Source: SZUA-448 sp964602475
GTDB lineage: Bacteria > Bacillota > Clostridia > Lachnospirales > Lachnospiraceae
Assembly: GCA_964602475.1 (NCBI GenBank)
Contig: CAZRRN010000027.1
Coordinates: 1-40,185, forward strand
DNA: 40,185 bases
Reading direction: 5' to 3'
The notes below the pieces were generated by a model. The model worked only from the letters and a program-made list of their open reading frames with translations. It searched no databases and was not told the origin of the DNA. A program made the position numbers and the translations under genes. This document shows, one piece after another, positions 1-7,996 of this stretch. Within the stretch, counting starts at the first letter, position 1. Each line of letters starts with the position of its first letter.

Positions 1-172
1 TGTAAACCGGTATGCCGTCAACCGGTTACAGAACCGGCTGACGGTACCCTCTCCGATTTCACTTTACAATCGGAGAAGAATCGCGTAAACTGTAAGAAGA
101 GCATTATGAAGATGATATCGTTGAAACCAAGATGTGTGTAGAATATCAGCCATTTAGTTTGTTTACATAGGA
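1..172. other. Left-edge region with two hairpins before the GGDEF gene
   Basis: Two inverted repeats are visible. The first pairs 9-27 with 32-48 around an ACAG loop, with one A.C mismatch and a two-base bulge. The second pairs 51-58 with 68-75 (8 bp, perfect) around a 9-base loop. Neither is followed by a T-run, so they do not look like ordinary intrinsic terminators. Frame 1 is open from base 1 to a TAG at 139-141 and could be the 3' end of a gene cut by the window edge, but I recognise nothing in its 46 codons. I see no c-di-GMP riboswitch core, although the gene downstream makes c-di-GMP. Confidence 0.4.
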
Positions 173-178
173 GTGTTT

Positions 179-1276
179 ATGGAGATTTCATACGAAATTC
201 AGGAAAAATGGAGAAGTGATCTTTTTAGAATCTGTGTGATTCTTGCGGTAATCGGATCAATCTGTGAAGTGGTAATTTACTGTATTGATGCTTCGACAAA
301 GACATTGTTTTTGCCGAATAATATATACCGCATCCGGTTTATTTATATTCCTTCGACATTAAACCTTCTTATGATTTTGTTAACGCTTTTCTATTTAAAG
401 ACAAAATCAATCTCAAATGCTGCAAAAAACTGCTGGTCCTGTGCTTTGATTCTGTTCCTGTGTATTAATACCCAGTTTATACATTATGTATACGGTCCGC
501 TTCTTGCACTGCCCTGTCTTGCAATCTTTGTATCTGTTTTGTTCGCCAATAAAAAGCTTACATTGTCGTTATTCCTGGTCTCCTGTGCCTCTATTGCAGT
601 CAGCTGTCTGCAAGCCTCAAGGGAGCTTAGGAAGGACGATCCCCAGCTGTTGACGGATATGGGACTTGCAATGGTTATCATGCTGGTTTCCTATATAGGT
701 TCAAGCCTTTTGATTCGTTATGTACAACAGCAGATAAGCTTTATTTTGCAGAGTGGTAAGCGGGAAAGTGAGCTTCTCTATAAACTTCAGCTGGACAATC
801 TTCTGGGAATTTATAACAGAAGCAAGCTGGATTATGTACTGGACGAGCTAACCAGTTCCAAAAATATCGGAGTCAGTGATGCCGTTCTGATGATAGATAT
901 TGATGATTTCAAAAATGTTAATGATCAATATGGGCATCTGAACGGAGATCAGGTTCTGATCCGTCTTGCAGATCTGATTCGGCAGAAGGTAAAAAGAAAT
1001 ATGGTTCCCTGCCGTTACGGCGGAGAGGAGATTGTGATTGTATTCCGCGGAACAGCACAGCATGAAGTATATGATTTTGCTGAGACGCTTCGGGAGGAAT
1101 TCTACAGACAGGTGTATGATTTCGCACCCGAGCTCAAGGTGTCCTTTAGTGGAGGAATTGCGGTATTTAACGATGGTATGACCAGAGAAGAATGGTTAAA
1201 ACAGGCGGATGCAAATATGTATCAGGCAAAAGCAGCCGGGAAAAATACCATCTACCCGAATAAAACACTGGCTTGA
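179..1276 (+). CDS. Membrane-bound diguanylate cyclase (GGDEF domain)
   Basis: This 365-residue protein probably condenses two GTP into the second messenger c-di-GMP at the cytoplasmic face of the membrane. The first ~190 residues hold about six hydrophobic helices and match no sensor domain I can name. The rest is a GGDEF domain with the metal-binding IDIDDFKNVND stretch and the signature YGGEEI, an active-type variant of GGEEF. The usual RxxD inhibitory site before the signature reads KRNM here, so product feedback inhibition is probably lost. I chose ATG 179 because AGGAG at 169-173 lies 5 bases upstream; a GTG at 173 overlaps that ribosome-binding site. The gene appears to be a single transcription unit ended by the terminator at 1339-1377. 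Confidence 0.9.
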   Translation: MEISYEIQEKWRSDLFRICVILAVIGSICEVVIYCIDASTKTLFLPNNIYRIRFIYIPSTLNLLMILLTLFYLKTKSISNAAKNCWSCALILFLCINTQFIHYVYGPLLALPCLAIFVSVLFANKKLTLSLFLVSCASIAVSCLQASRELRKDDPQLLTDMGLAMVIMLVSYIGSSLLIRYVQQQISFILQSGKRESELLYKLQLDNLLGIYNRSKLDYVLDELTSSKNIGVSDAVLMIDIDDFKNVNDQYGHLNGDQVLIRLADLIRQKVKRNMVPCRYGGEEIVIVFRGTAQHEVYDFAETLREEFYRQVYDFAPELKVSFSGGIAVFNDGMTREEWLKQADANMYQAKAAGKNTIYPNKTLA

Positions 1277-1295
1277 TTTATGTGAAAAATATGGC

Positions 1296-1325
1296 GGTAC
1301 TTTCCCGTATAAGCAGGAAAGTACC
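1296..1325. repeat. 10-bp perfect inverted repeat after the GGDEF gene
   Basis: GGTACTTTCC at 1296-1305 pairs perfectly with GGAAAGTACC at 1316-1325 around a 10-base loop. No T-run follows, so it may be an RNA 3'-end structure or an operator and not a terminator by itself. Confidence 0.5.
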
Positions 1326-1338
1326 AAGCAATACTAAC

Positions 1339-1377
1339 TTCGCCGGGGAACGACAATTCCTTGATGGCGAATTTTTT
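1339..1377 (+). terminator. Rho-independent terminator of the GGDEF gene
   Basis: The stem TTCGCC (1339-1344) pairs with GGCGAA (1366-1371). An inner GGAA/TTCC helix extends it, and six T follow directly (1372-1377). It lies about 60 bases after the GGDEF stop codon. Confidence 0.75.
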
Positions 1378-1453
1378 ATGTTTATTTCTTTTCTGTAATG
1401 TAATACAGAGATGGAAACGCTGTATCCAAAAATCATAAAAACGGAGGCGCTTG

Positions 1454-3010
1454 ATGAAAACAATCTATTATAACGGAAATATTATTACAATGGAAGAAAA
1501 TGGGCAGCAGCAGGCAATTTTAATCGAAGACGGAATTATACAGAAAACGGGAAGCAGTGAAGCTCTTCTGGCGACGGAAAAGAGCGCAGAGAGGGTGGAT
1601 CTGGACGGACGAACAATGCTTCCGGCATTTATCGATTCACACGGGCATCTTTCGTCCTATGCAATGACACGGCTGCAGGCAAGACTGCAGGATACGGCGT
1701 CTACGGAAGAATTGCTGGAGCGTCTGCACGAATTTGCCGTGAGAAAACAACTTCAGCCGGGACAATGGCTGAGGGGGAACGGATACGATCATAATCAGCT
1801 GGAGGGCGGCAACCATCCGGACACGGAACTGCTTGACAGGGAATTCCCGAATAATCCGGTTGTGCTTTCGCATGCTTCGGGACACTCCGGGGTCTTTAAC
1901 TTTGCAGCGCGTAAGCTGATCGGCTTATCTGGCTCCGGTTATCTTTTTGAACAGGACTTCACGGAAGCAATGAAGAAGGTGCCGGTTCCCGGACCGGATG
2001 AACTGCTTCCGGCATACAAGGAAGCACTGGACTGTTATGCCGCCTATGGAATCACGACTCTTCAGGAAGGTATGATGGTGAAGGAAATGATTCCGATTTA
2101 CAGAAGGCTGCTTGAAAAGAACCTCCTGAATCTGAACGTTGTAGGTTACCCACAGAGCACAGAGAATATGCTGTTTATGAAGGAGTTTCCCGAAAGTAAA
2201 GAGAGCTATTACCGGAATTTTCGTCTGGGTGGTTGCAAAATCATTCTGGACGGATCACCACAGCAGAAAACGGCATGGATGAAGGCCTCATATTACGGTG
2301 AAGAGCAGAACTTTGGGATGTCAGTTATGAAAGATGAAGAAGTCATGTCTGCCTTGTTAGAATCAATATCCGAAGGAAGACAGCTGCTTGCACATTGCAA
2401 CGGAGATGCAGCAGCAGAGCAGTATCTGCGCTGCGCCGAAGAAGCGGTTAAAAACGTACAAACCAAAGAGGAACAGGAACGAAGATGTAGATTTGCTGCA
2501 ACCCGTCCGGTTCTGATTCATGCTCAGCTTCTTGCCCGGGACCAGCTTACAAAGGTAAAAGCGCTGCATATCATTCCGTCCTTCTTTGTCGCCCACTGTT
2601 ATTACTGGGGAGATATCCACATCCGTAACTTTGGCTTGGAACGTGCTTCTAGATGCAGTCCGGTGAAAAGTGCGGAAAAGGAAGAAATTCTGTTTACTCT
2701 TCATCAGGATGCCCCGGTCATTGAGCCGGACATGTTAAGGACTATCTGGTGTGCGGTCAACCGGATAACAAGAACCGGGGTGGTTCTCGGAGAAGAGGAG
2801 CGAATTTCGGTTCACAGTGCTCTGCGTGCCGTAACACGAAGTGCGGCATACCAATACGGAGAAGAGAAGGAGAAGGGAAGCCTCCAGACCGGAAAGAAAG
2901 CAGATTTTGTTCTTTTAGACCGGAATCCCTATGAAACTGCTCCGGAGAAGCTCTTGGATATTGCTGTGCTGGAAACCTACCGGAATGGGGAATGTATCTA
3001 TAAAAAATAA
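1454..3010 (+). CDS. Amidohydrolase family 3 protein (YtcJ-like)
   Basis: This 518-residue metal-dependent hydrolase belongs to the YtcJ/AepA group of the amidohydrolase superfamily. Members hydrolyse C-N bonds of largely unknown substrates in the cytoplasm. The N-terminal beta-sandwich strand (YYNGNIITMEENG) leads into the metal site FIDSHGH (His63, His65). Further metal or active-site motifs are LSHASGHS, LAHCNGDAAAEQ and HQDAP. The C-terminus shows the usual ISVHSALRAVTRSAA and KADFVLLDRNPY closure. Length is normal for the family. ATG 1454 is preceded by GGAGG at 1443-1447 with a 6-base spacer; the TTG just before it is less likely. A palindromic stretch, CTGTAATGTAATACAG at 1393-1408, could be an operator. 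The substrate cannot be told from sequence. Confidence 0.88.
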   Translation: MKTIYYNGNIITMEENGQQQAILIEDGIIQKTGSSEALLATEKSAERVDLDGRTMLPAFIDSHGHLSSYAMTRLQARLQDTASTEELLERLHEFAVRKQLQPGQWLRGNGYDHNQLEGGNHPDTELLDREFPNNPVVLSHASGHSGVFNFAARKLIGLSGSGYLFEQDFTEAMKKVPVPGPDELLPAYKEALDCYAAYGITTLQEGMMVKEMIPIYRRLLEKNLLNLNVVGYPQSTENMLFMKEFPESKESYYRNFRLGGCKIILDGSPQQKTAWMKASYYGEEQNFGMSVMKDEEVMSALLESISEGRQLLAHCNGDAAAEQYLRCAEEAVKNVQTKEEQERRCRFAATRPVLIHAQLLARDQLTKVKALHIIPSFFVAHCYYWGDIHIRNFGLERASRCSPVKSAEKEEILFTLHQDAPVIEPDMLRTIWCAVNRITRTGVVLGEEERISVHSALRAVTRSAAYQYGEEKEKGSLQTGKKADFVLLDRNPYETAPEKLLDIAVLETYRNGECIYKK

Positions 3011-3027
3011 TCTAACATTTCCTTTCG

Positions 3028-3056
3028 TTGACTAATTTTTTTCTGCATGGTATACT
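3028..3056 (+). promoter_or_regulatory. Sigma-A promoter for the glycosidase-helD operon
   Basis: TTGACT (3028-3033) and TATACT (3051-3056) are separated by exactly 17 bases, and TGG before the -10 box gives an extended -10. A reading frame that begins on this TTG should not be taken as protein. Confidence 0.85.
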
Positions 3057-3101
3057 ATGCTTTCAGACAAGCCTTAAGGCGATAATGGAAATACCCATAC
3101 A

Positions 3102-3207
3102 GGGGATTAGTGTGAAAGATAAGCTTTTCACACACAGATTTGTGCCTGCGCGGTGCTTGACACAAAGTCTGTTATGTGCAAAATACCGCGCAGAAATGAG
3201 GATTATT
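3102..3207 (+). repeat. Dispersed structured leader repeat, copy before the glycosidase gene
   Basis: Positions 3105-3196 align without gaps to 11814-11905 upstream of groEL. By eye I count 11 mismatches in 92 positions, including a 42-base identical run (3135-3176). Two hairpins are visible. One is GTGTGAAA/TTTCACAC near 3112-3131. The other is CTGCGCGGT (3146-3154) pairing perfectly with ACCGCGCAG (3185-3193). The element ends in a GAGG ribosome-binding site just before the ATG. Differences between copies tend to keep the stems and are mostly non-synonymous in the shared reading frame, which fits an RNA or DNA element better than a peptide. Confidence 0.8.
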
Positions 3208-4656
3208 ATGAACGAATTGAAATGCTGCAGACTGCATATGGGACCGGCAACCTGTGCACTGGATCTGGGAGACGGAAGCGAACGAGGTGAATATGTGAAT
3301 CAGGATTATATCTTGAACCGCTTGGGACGTCCGCAGCGCGCAATTTCGCTTATGTTCTGTTATTATCCGCTGGATGAAGGATGGTCGGGGAGAGCGAGTG
3401 AGGCGCATGCACATGATGATGTAAGCTTCGCATGGGATTATCCGTATGATGATTATTTTCCCTACACAGGCGGAATCAACGGAGACAGGAACGGTGATGT
3501 GTTCCGGTATATGAGAGATGTGCGCCGCCATGGACAGGATGTACTTCTGACGCTAACCATAGATCCGCATGTCAGCGATGACCACCTGAAGGCAATCGGG
3601 AAGGATCTCAGTACCTTTGGACGAGTGATGCTTCGGATAAACCATGAGGCAAACGGAAATTGGTTCTCCTTCAACAAACGCTGCACATACAAGGAGGTTG
3701 CGGATTTCTTTGTACGTGCAAGCGATGTGATTCGTGCCGAAGCACCCAATGTCAAAACGATTATCTGCATCGGAGGAATTGAGAAGCTGGATGCTACGAA
3801 GATTACAATGGAAGAGGATTTTTCCCAGACGGTACTTGCTGGGGATATCTGGTCCGTGGATAAATATATGGCGCTCCACTGGGGCTGGCCATACGATGTT
3901 GCAGAACCGGGCGGTGAATCCCATGCACGCTATCAGGTGGAATTTACCTATAATACTTCAAAGCTCAGCTTTAAGCGATATACAGAGCTGAACGGCGGCG
4001 TGGCGAAACCGATGGTTATGTCCGAGTTTAATGCAGACGCGGATGTAACCGGTCCGTACGACCAGTGCAAAATGGCAAAAGAATTTATCAGTATGCTGAA
4101 GAAAGAAGAATCTCCATGGCTATCCGGTTTGAGCTTCTATCAGTTCCGTGATCGCGGAGGTCTTGGTCTTGAGCTTCAGGATCCGAACAATGCAGAAGTC
4201 GGAATTGAGCAGCCGGTGATGGATACCTACCGCGAAATGCTGAATGACCCGTATTTCATGCCGGAGATGACATACGGAGAAGAGCTTACGCTTCCCGTGA
4301 CCTTAAGATGGGGCGGTTCAGAGGATGCAGAAGGAATTTCTGTTCCGCTGAGTTTTGAAGCGGATCCGCACTATGCTGAAGCATATTTTGAAAACAGCTC
4401 AAAGGATGCAGGTCTGATGCTGGAGCTGAACGGAACCTGGTTTTACAAAGCGCCGGGTGTCGGATACCTTAATCTGATGTCTGCATTTTACAGGAAGCAT
4501 CTGAACGGACCGGAAAAGCTGACGATGAAGATCTTTGCACCGCCGGCGGACGGTGAGAATGACCCGGCACAGGGTTCTGACTGGGCGACCAATTATTATT
4601 ATGAACTGAAAGAATTACCGCGTCTTCGAATCCGGTATGCACCGGTAGAAGCGTAA
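3208..4656 (+). CDS. GH26-like glycoside hydrolase (putative mannanase), cytoplasmic
   Basis: The 482-residue protein has no signal peptide and probably acts in the cytoplasm on imported oligosaccharides. LRINHEANGNWF (acid/base candidate Glu147) and MSEFNAD (nucleophile candidate Glu273) match the GH26 pattern, in which HExNGxWF precedes a beta-strand-end SEF motif. This suggests beta-mannosidic substrates, although family membership is inferred from motifs only. Residues from about 345 on form a separate, probably beta-rich domain that I do not recognise. I chose ATG 3208, with GAGG at 3198-3201 and a 6-base spacer. An in-frame GTG at 3112 with GGGG upstream would add 32 residues encoded by the leader repeat. 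The helD-type gene starts 13 bases after the stop, so the two form an operon. Confidence 0.65.
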   Translation: MNELKCCRLHMGPATCALDLGDGSERGEYVNQDYILNRLGRPQRAISLMFCYYPLDEGWSGRASEAHAHDDVSFAWDYPYDDYFPYTGGINGDRNGDVFRYMRDVRRHGQDVLLTLTIDPHVSDDHLKAIGKDLSTFGRVMLRINHEANGNWFSFNKRCTYKEVADFFVRASDVIRAEAPNVKTIICIGGIEKLDATKITMEEDFSQTVLAGDIWSVDKYMALHWGWPYDVAEPGGESHARYQVEFTYNTSKLSFKRYTELNGGVAKPMVMSEFNADADVTGPYDQCKMAKEFISMLKKEESPWLSGLSFYQFRDRGGLGLELQDPNNAEVGIEQPVMDTYREMLNDPYFMPEMTYGEELTLPVTLRWGGSEDAEGISVPLSFEADPHYAEAYFENSSKDAGLMLELNGTWFYKAPGVGYLNLMSAFYRKHLNGPEKLTMKIFAPPADGENDPAQGSDWATNYYYELKELPRLRIRYAPVEA

Positions 4657-4669
4657 GAAACGAGGGTTT

Positions 4670-6769
4670 ATGGAACATACGGCGAAAGCGGAACAGCAGC
4701 GTCTTGCCGAAGTACTTGAAAAGCTTGATTCCGAGATCAAAGAGCTGAATCTGCAGCTTGGAGAAAAACAGCAGGAAATTGTCAAGATGAAGAAATACTT
4801 CTGGGAGAACTGCAACGAGTTCGACGAGCTCGGATATGAGCATTATACCAACCGGCAGATGATTCAAAGCGAAATCAATATGGCGGAAGACCGTATGAAA
4901 AAGCGTCAGAGCTATGAACGGCTTCGTATGTCGCCGTATTTTGCCTGTGTAGATTTCAGATACGAGGGAGAGACAGCAGCTGAACCGTACTATATCGGTT
5001 TGGCTTCTTTTCGTCCGAAAAAGTCATTTATGCCGTTGGTTTACGACTGGAGAGCACCTATCTCGGGACTGTTCTATGATTATGATAAGGGACCCGCTGG
5101 CTTTTTTTCACCGCAGGGCGAGATAAAGGGCGAGATTCTTCATAAGCTTCAGTATAAGATTACGAACGGGATGATGGAGTTCTTTTTCGAAAATGACATG
5201 AAGATTGATGATGACATTCTGATGCGTGAGCTTGGCAACAATGCAAATGCCAGACTGAAAAGCATTGTTGCGACAATACAGCGTGAACAGAATGCGATTA
5301 TCCGAAATGAAAAAGACCGGATTCTGGTAGTGCAGGGTGCCGCCGGGTCCGGAAAGACTTCAGTCGCTCTGCACCGGATTGCTTATCTGCTGTATCACAA
5401 ACGACAGGAACTTAATTCGGACAATGTCATGATTCTGTCACCCAATCCGATATTTTCAGACTATATTTCCCAGATCCTTCCCGAACTCGGAGAGGAACAG
5501 ATTCTGGAAATGAGCTTTGACGAGTACGCGAAACGGGAGCTGCGTGGAATTGCCAATTTTGAAAGCCGGTACCGTCAGATGGAATATCTGCTGACCTCGG
5601 CTTTTGATTCCAAAACTGCCGCACATAAACGCAGACTGATTGAATATAAACAAAGCCGGGAATTTCTCGAGGAAATGTATGGTTATGTTCTGCAGCTGGA
5701 AGAGGATTTTGTGGAATGGAAGGATCTGGACTGTAAGAATATCAAGCGGGAAAGCAGCGAGATGGAGCTTCTCTTCTATGAGAAGTTTCCCGATGTACCG
5801 ATTCTGCAGCGTCTGGATGTCATTGCAGATTACATTATTTCCGAACAGGAATCCATTGATAAGAAGGACATGGATCCGATCCGTGCGGAAATTGTACGAG
5901 ACCGGATTACCTCGATGTACCGGACGAAGGATATCAGAGCGGTTTATTATGATTTTCTGCAGACCCTGAGTGATAAGACACAGGAACAAAAGGGGCACTC
6001 GGAGTTCACGGCTTCGGAAGCAATGATTCCGTATGAGGATGTATATCCGCTTATTTATTTCCGCTGTCTTCTGTGCGGAACGAGGGATCACAGGAATGTT
6101 CGCCATCTGGTGATTGATGAAATGCAGGATTACAACAGAATCCAGTACGCAGTGATAGAAAAGCTGTTCCATTGTCCGATGACGATACTCGGAGACCGGG
6201 AACAGGCCACAGACGGCAGGGCTTCTGAAGTACTGCGAATTCTTCCGGAGATTTTCGGACGTCAGGTGAAGCTCCTTGAGTTAAGGAAGAGCTACCGATC
6301 CACCTATGAAATCGGTACCTTCAGTTCACAGTTTACGGACAGCAAGGATACTGAATTTTTCCAGCGTCACGGAAAGGAACCGAAGCTCCATCGGTTTTCG
6401 GATGGAGAAGAACTGCTGCAGGAGCTTGCACGAAGAATAAAAGAACAGCTTTTGGAATACAGTACGATTGCTGTTATCACGATAACTCAGAAGGAAGCGG
6501 ATCGTGTTTACCGGAGTATGAAGGACAGAGTCGGAGCCGTGCTGTTCGGAGAGAACAGTGACACCTTTATTACCGGTGTTGTTGTGGCACCGTTTTATCT
6601 GGTAAAGGGTCTGGAATTTGACACGGTTCATGTTGTAAATGTAAATGCAGAGAGTTTCTACGCACCGATTCACCGGCAGGCACTGTATATTGCCTGTACA
6701 AGGGCACTGCATGAACTGGATCTTTACCATACAGGGACGAAAAGTCCGCTGATTCGGGATATCAACTGA
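4670..6769 (+). CDS. helD: HelD-type superfamily 1 ATPase (DNA helicase IV / RNA polymerase recycling factor)
   Basis: This 699-residue protein resembles HelD, which in Bacillus frees stalled RNA polymerase from nucleic acid after termination using ATP. An N-terminal coiled coil (about residues 5-85) is followed by the family signature YDWRAPISGLFYDY (about 125-138). Next come Walker A GAAGSGKT (223-230), Walker B LVIDEMQDY (about 480-488), the VKGLEFDTVHVVN motif and the C-terminal YIACTRALHELDL motif of UvrD-like helicases. The start follows the glycosidase stop by 13 bases, with GAGGG just upstream of the ATG, so it is cotranscribed. The link to a glycosidase is probably incidental. Confidence 0.85.
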   Translation: MEHTAKAEQQRLAEVLEKLDSEIKELNLQLGEKQQEIVKMKKYFWENCNEFDELGYEHYTNRQMIQSEINMAEDRMKKRQSYERLRMSPYFACVDFRYEGETAAEPYYIGLASFRPKKSFMPLVYDWRAPISGLFYDYDKGPAGFFSPQGEIKGEILHKLQYKITNGMMEFFFENDMKIDDDILMRELGNNANARLKSIVATIQREQNAIIRNEKDRILVVQGAAGSGKTSVALHRIAYLLYHKRQELNSDNVMILSPNPIFSDYISQILPELGEEQILEMSFDEYAKRELRGIANFESRYRQMEYLLTSAFDSKTAAHKRRLIEYKQSREFLEEMYGYVLQLEEDFVEWKDLDCKNIKRESSEMELLFYEKFPDVPILQRLDVIADYIISEQESIDKKDMDPIRAEIVRDRITSMYRTKDIRAVYYDFLQTLSDKTQEQKGHSEFTASEAMIPYEDVYPLIYFRCLLCGTRDHRNVRHLVIDEMQDYNRIQYAVIEKLFHCPMTILGDREQATDGRASEVLRILPEIFGRQVKLLELRKSYRSTYEIGTFSSQFTDSKDTEFFQRHGKEPKLHRFSDGEELLQELARRIKEQLLEYSTIAVITITQKEADRVYRSMKDRVGAVLFGENSDTFITGVVVAPFYLVKGLEFDTVHVVNVNAESFYAPIHRQALYIACTRALHELDLYHTGTKSPLIRDIN

Positions 6770-6791
6770 CCGTGTCCGTTGATTCACGGCA

Positions 6792-6823
6792 TTGACAGAT
6801 CGGTATGCTTGCCGATTTATGAT
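6792..6823 (+). promoter_or_regulatory. Possible promoter upstream of the subtilase gene
   Basis: TTGACA (6792-6797) and TATGAT (6818-6823) match consensus well, but the 20-base spacer is too long for a typical sigma-A promoter. It is the best candidate in the 206-base gap. Confidence 0.35.
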
Positions 6824-6862
6824 ATTGTCTGACCGTATGCTGCACCGGCAGGAGATTTACCC

Positions 6863-7000
6863 ATGATAATGAAAACACCATGTAGACCCATTCGGAATAC
6901 TATATTTCGAACGGGTTCCGCATTTCAGGCTACGGTTGCCGGATATTACAAGCGGGTGAAAATGGAGAAGTCGGGATGGATCGGGTCAGAGCAGTGGTAG
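6863..7000 (+). CDS. Small ORF (45 codons) overlapping the subtilase start
   Basis: ATG 6863 has AGGAG at 6850-6854 with an 8-base spacer, which is a good initiation site. The frame runs 45 codons to TAG 6998-7000 and overlaps the first 25 bases of the subtilase gene in another frame. The peptide is basic, with no clear signal or membrane segment, and I do not recognise it. A 14-bp inverted repeat (6886-6899 with 6903-6916, one mismatch and one G.T pair) lies inside it. It may be a leader that couples translation to the protease, or it may be chance. Confidence 0.3.
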   Translation: MIMKTPCRPIRNTIFRTGSAFQATVAGYYKRVKMEKSGWIGSEQW

Positions 7001-7881
7001 AAGCAGACTGGGCATGGAAAAGAAATATAACAGGAAAGGGAATCGGAATTGCCCTGCTGGATACGGGAATCATGCCGCATCCGGATTTTTCGGAGCGTGA
7101 GAGCAGGATTCTGTATTATCGTAATTTTGCAGCAGTGGATGGCGGTAGAGGACTCGCTTCTGCCTACTCCATGACGGATCCCGCAGGGCATGGAACGCAT
7201 GTTGCCGGAATCCTGTGCGGGAACGGAAACCGGTCTGCGGGACGTTACCGGGGAATTGCACCGGGGAGCCATATCATTATGCTTCGCGTCTTGGATGAAC
7301 AGGGCGACGGTATGCTTTATTGTGTCAGGGAAGCAGTGGGATGGCTGCTGCAGCATTACCGGGAATACGGAATCAGGATTGTCAATCTGTCCTTTGGAAC
7401 CGCAGAGGTACAGAGCCATGTGTCGGAGGAACTGAATCAGCTGGCAGAGAAGCTTTGGAATGAAGGTCTGGTTGTAATCGCAGCAGCAGGGAACAGCGGT
7501 CCGGCTCCCGGAAGTGTGACGGCACCGGGCAGCAGCCGGAAGGTAATCACGGTGGGAGGAGAAGCTGAAGGCATTTCCTCCGGACGTGGACCGACCAGTG
7601 AGTGTATTATGAAACCGGAGTTAATCGCTCCGGTATCCGGAATTTACAGCTGCGGAGCAGTTCGGGAAGCAGGAAGGCTTCGCTATACTTATGTGAAAAG
7701 AAGCGGAACCTCTATGGCAGCACCGATGGTTTCAGGTGCAGTGGCACTGCTTCTTGAGAATCATCCGCAGATGAACAATAAGGAAGTGAAAGCAAAGCTC
7801 AGGCAGTCGGCAACCAATCTGGGACTTCCAATGGAACGACAGGGCTGGGGACGGTTAAATATTCATAAGCTTTTGGAATAA
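6976..7881 (+). CDS. Intracellular subtilisin-like serine protease (S8 family)
   Basis: The complete catalytic triad of a subtilase is present in a compact 301-residue protein. Asp29 lies in LLDTGI, His72 in GHGTHVAG, the oxyanion-hole Asn173 in AAGNSGP, and Ser246 in SGTSMAAP. There is no signal peptide and almost no pro-region before the catalytic domain, so it resembles intracellular subtilisins that degrade cytoplasmic proteins. ATG 6976 has GGAG at 6964-6967 with an 8-base spacer; a GTG at 6955 is a weaker alternative. A hairpin and a small overlapping ORF precede it. Substrate and control are unknown. Confidence 0.92.
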   Translation: MDRVRAVVEADWAWKRNITGKGIGIALLDTGIMPHPDFSERESRILYYRNFAAVDGGRGLASAYSMTDPAGHGTHVAGILCGNGNRSAGRYRGIAPGSHIIMLRVLDEQGDGMLYCVREAVGWLLQHYREYGIRIVNLSFGTAEVQSHVSEELNQLAEKLWNEGLVVIAAAGNSGPAPGSVTAPGSSRKVITVGGEAEGISSGRGPTSECIMKPELIAPVSGIYSCGAVREAGRLRYTYVKRSGTSMAAPMVSGAVALLLENHPQMNNKEVKAKLRQSATNLGLPMERQGWGRLNIHKLLE

Positions 7882-7897
7882 GAATATAGATCTAGGT

Positions 7898-7926
7898 TTG
7901 ACAATACATGTGAAAATTGATACACT
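7898..7926 (+). promoter_or_regulatory. Sigma-A promoter of the RyR-domain gene
   Basis: TTGACA (7898-7903), a 17-base spacer and TACACT (7921-7926) form a strong promoter. The downstream reading frame is open through it, so a start codon placed at 7898 would be wrong. Confidence 0.8.
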
Positions 7927-7996
7927 GAATTATCGGGGTTTTGCTTCATCTGAGCCGATTACTACATCATGCATGATAAAAGAAGGTTGGAAAAAA

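Noticed and set aside
1..172. c-di-GMP riboswitch before the GGDEF gene
   Set aside because: The conserved GEMM core sequences are not present; only simple hairpins are seen.
3028..3207. Glycosidase coding region starting at TTG 3028
   Set aside because: That TTG is the -35 box of the promoter; the first codons would be upstream of the transcription start.
5456..6172. 238-codon open frame on the minus strand inside the helD-type gene
   Set aside because: It is antisense to a clear helicase-family gene, with no recognisable motif or start signal.
7898..7996. RyR-domain protein starting at TTG 7898
   Set aside because: The codon is part of the TTGACA box of its own promoter, so the added 33 residues cannot be translated from that promoter.
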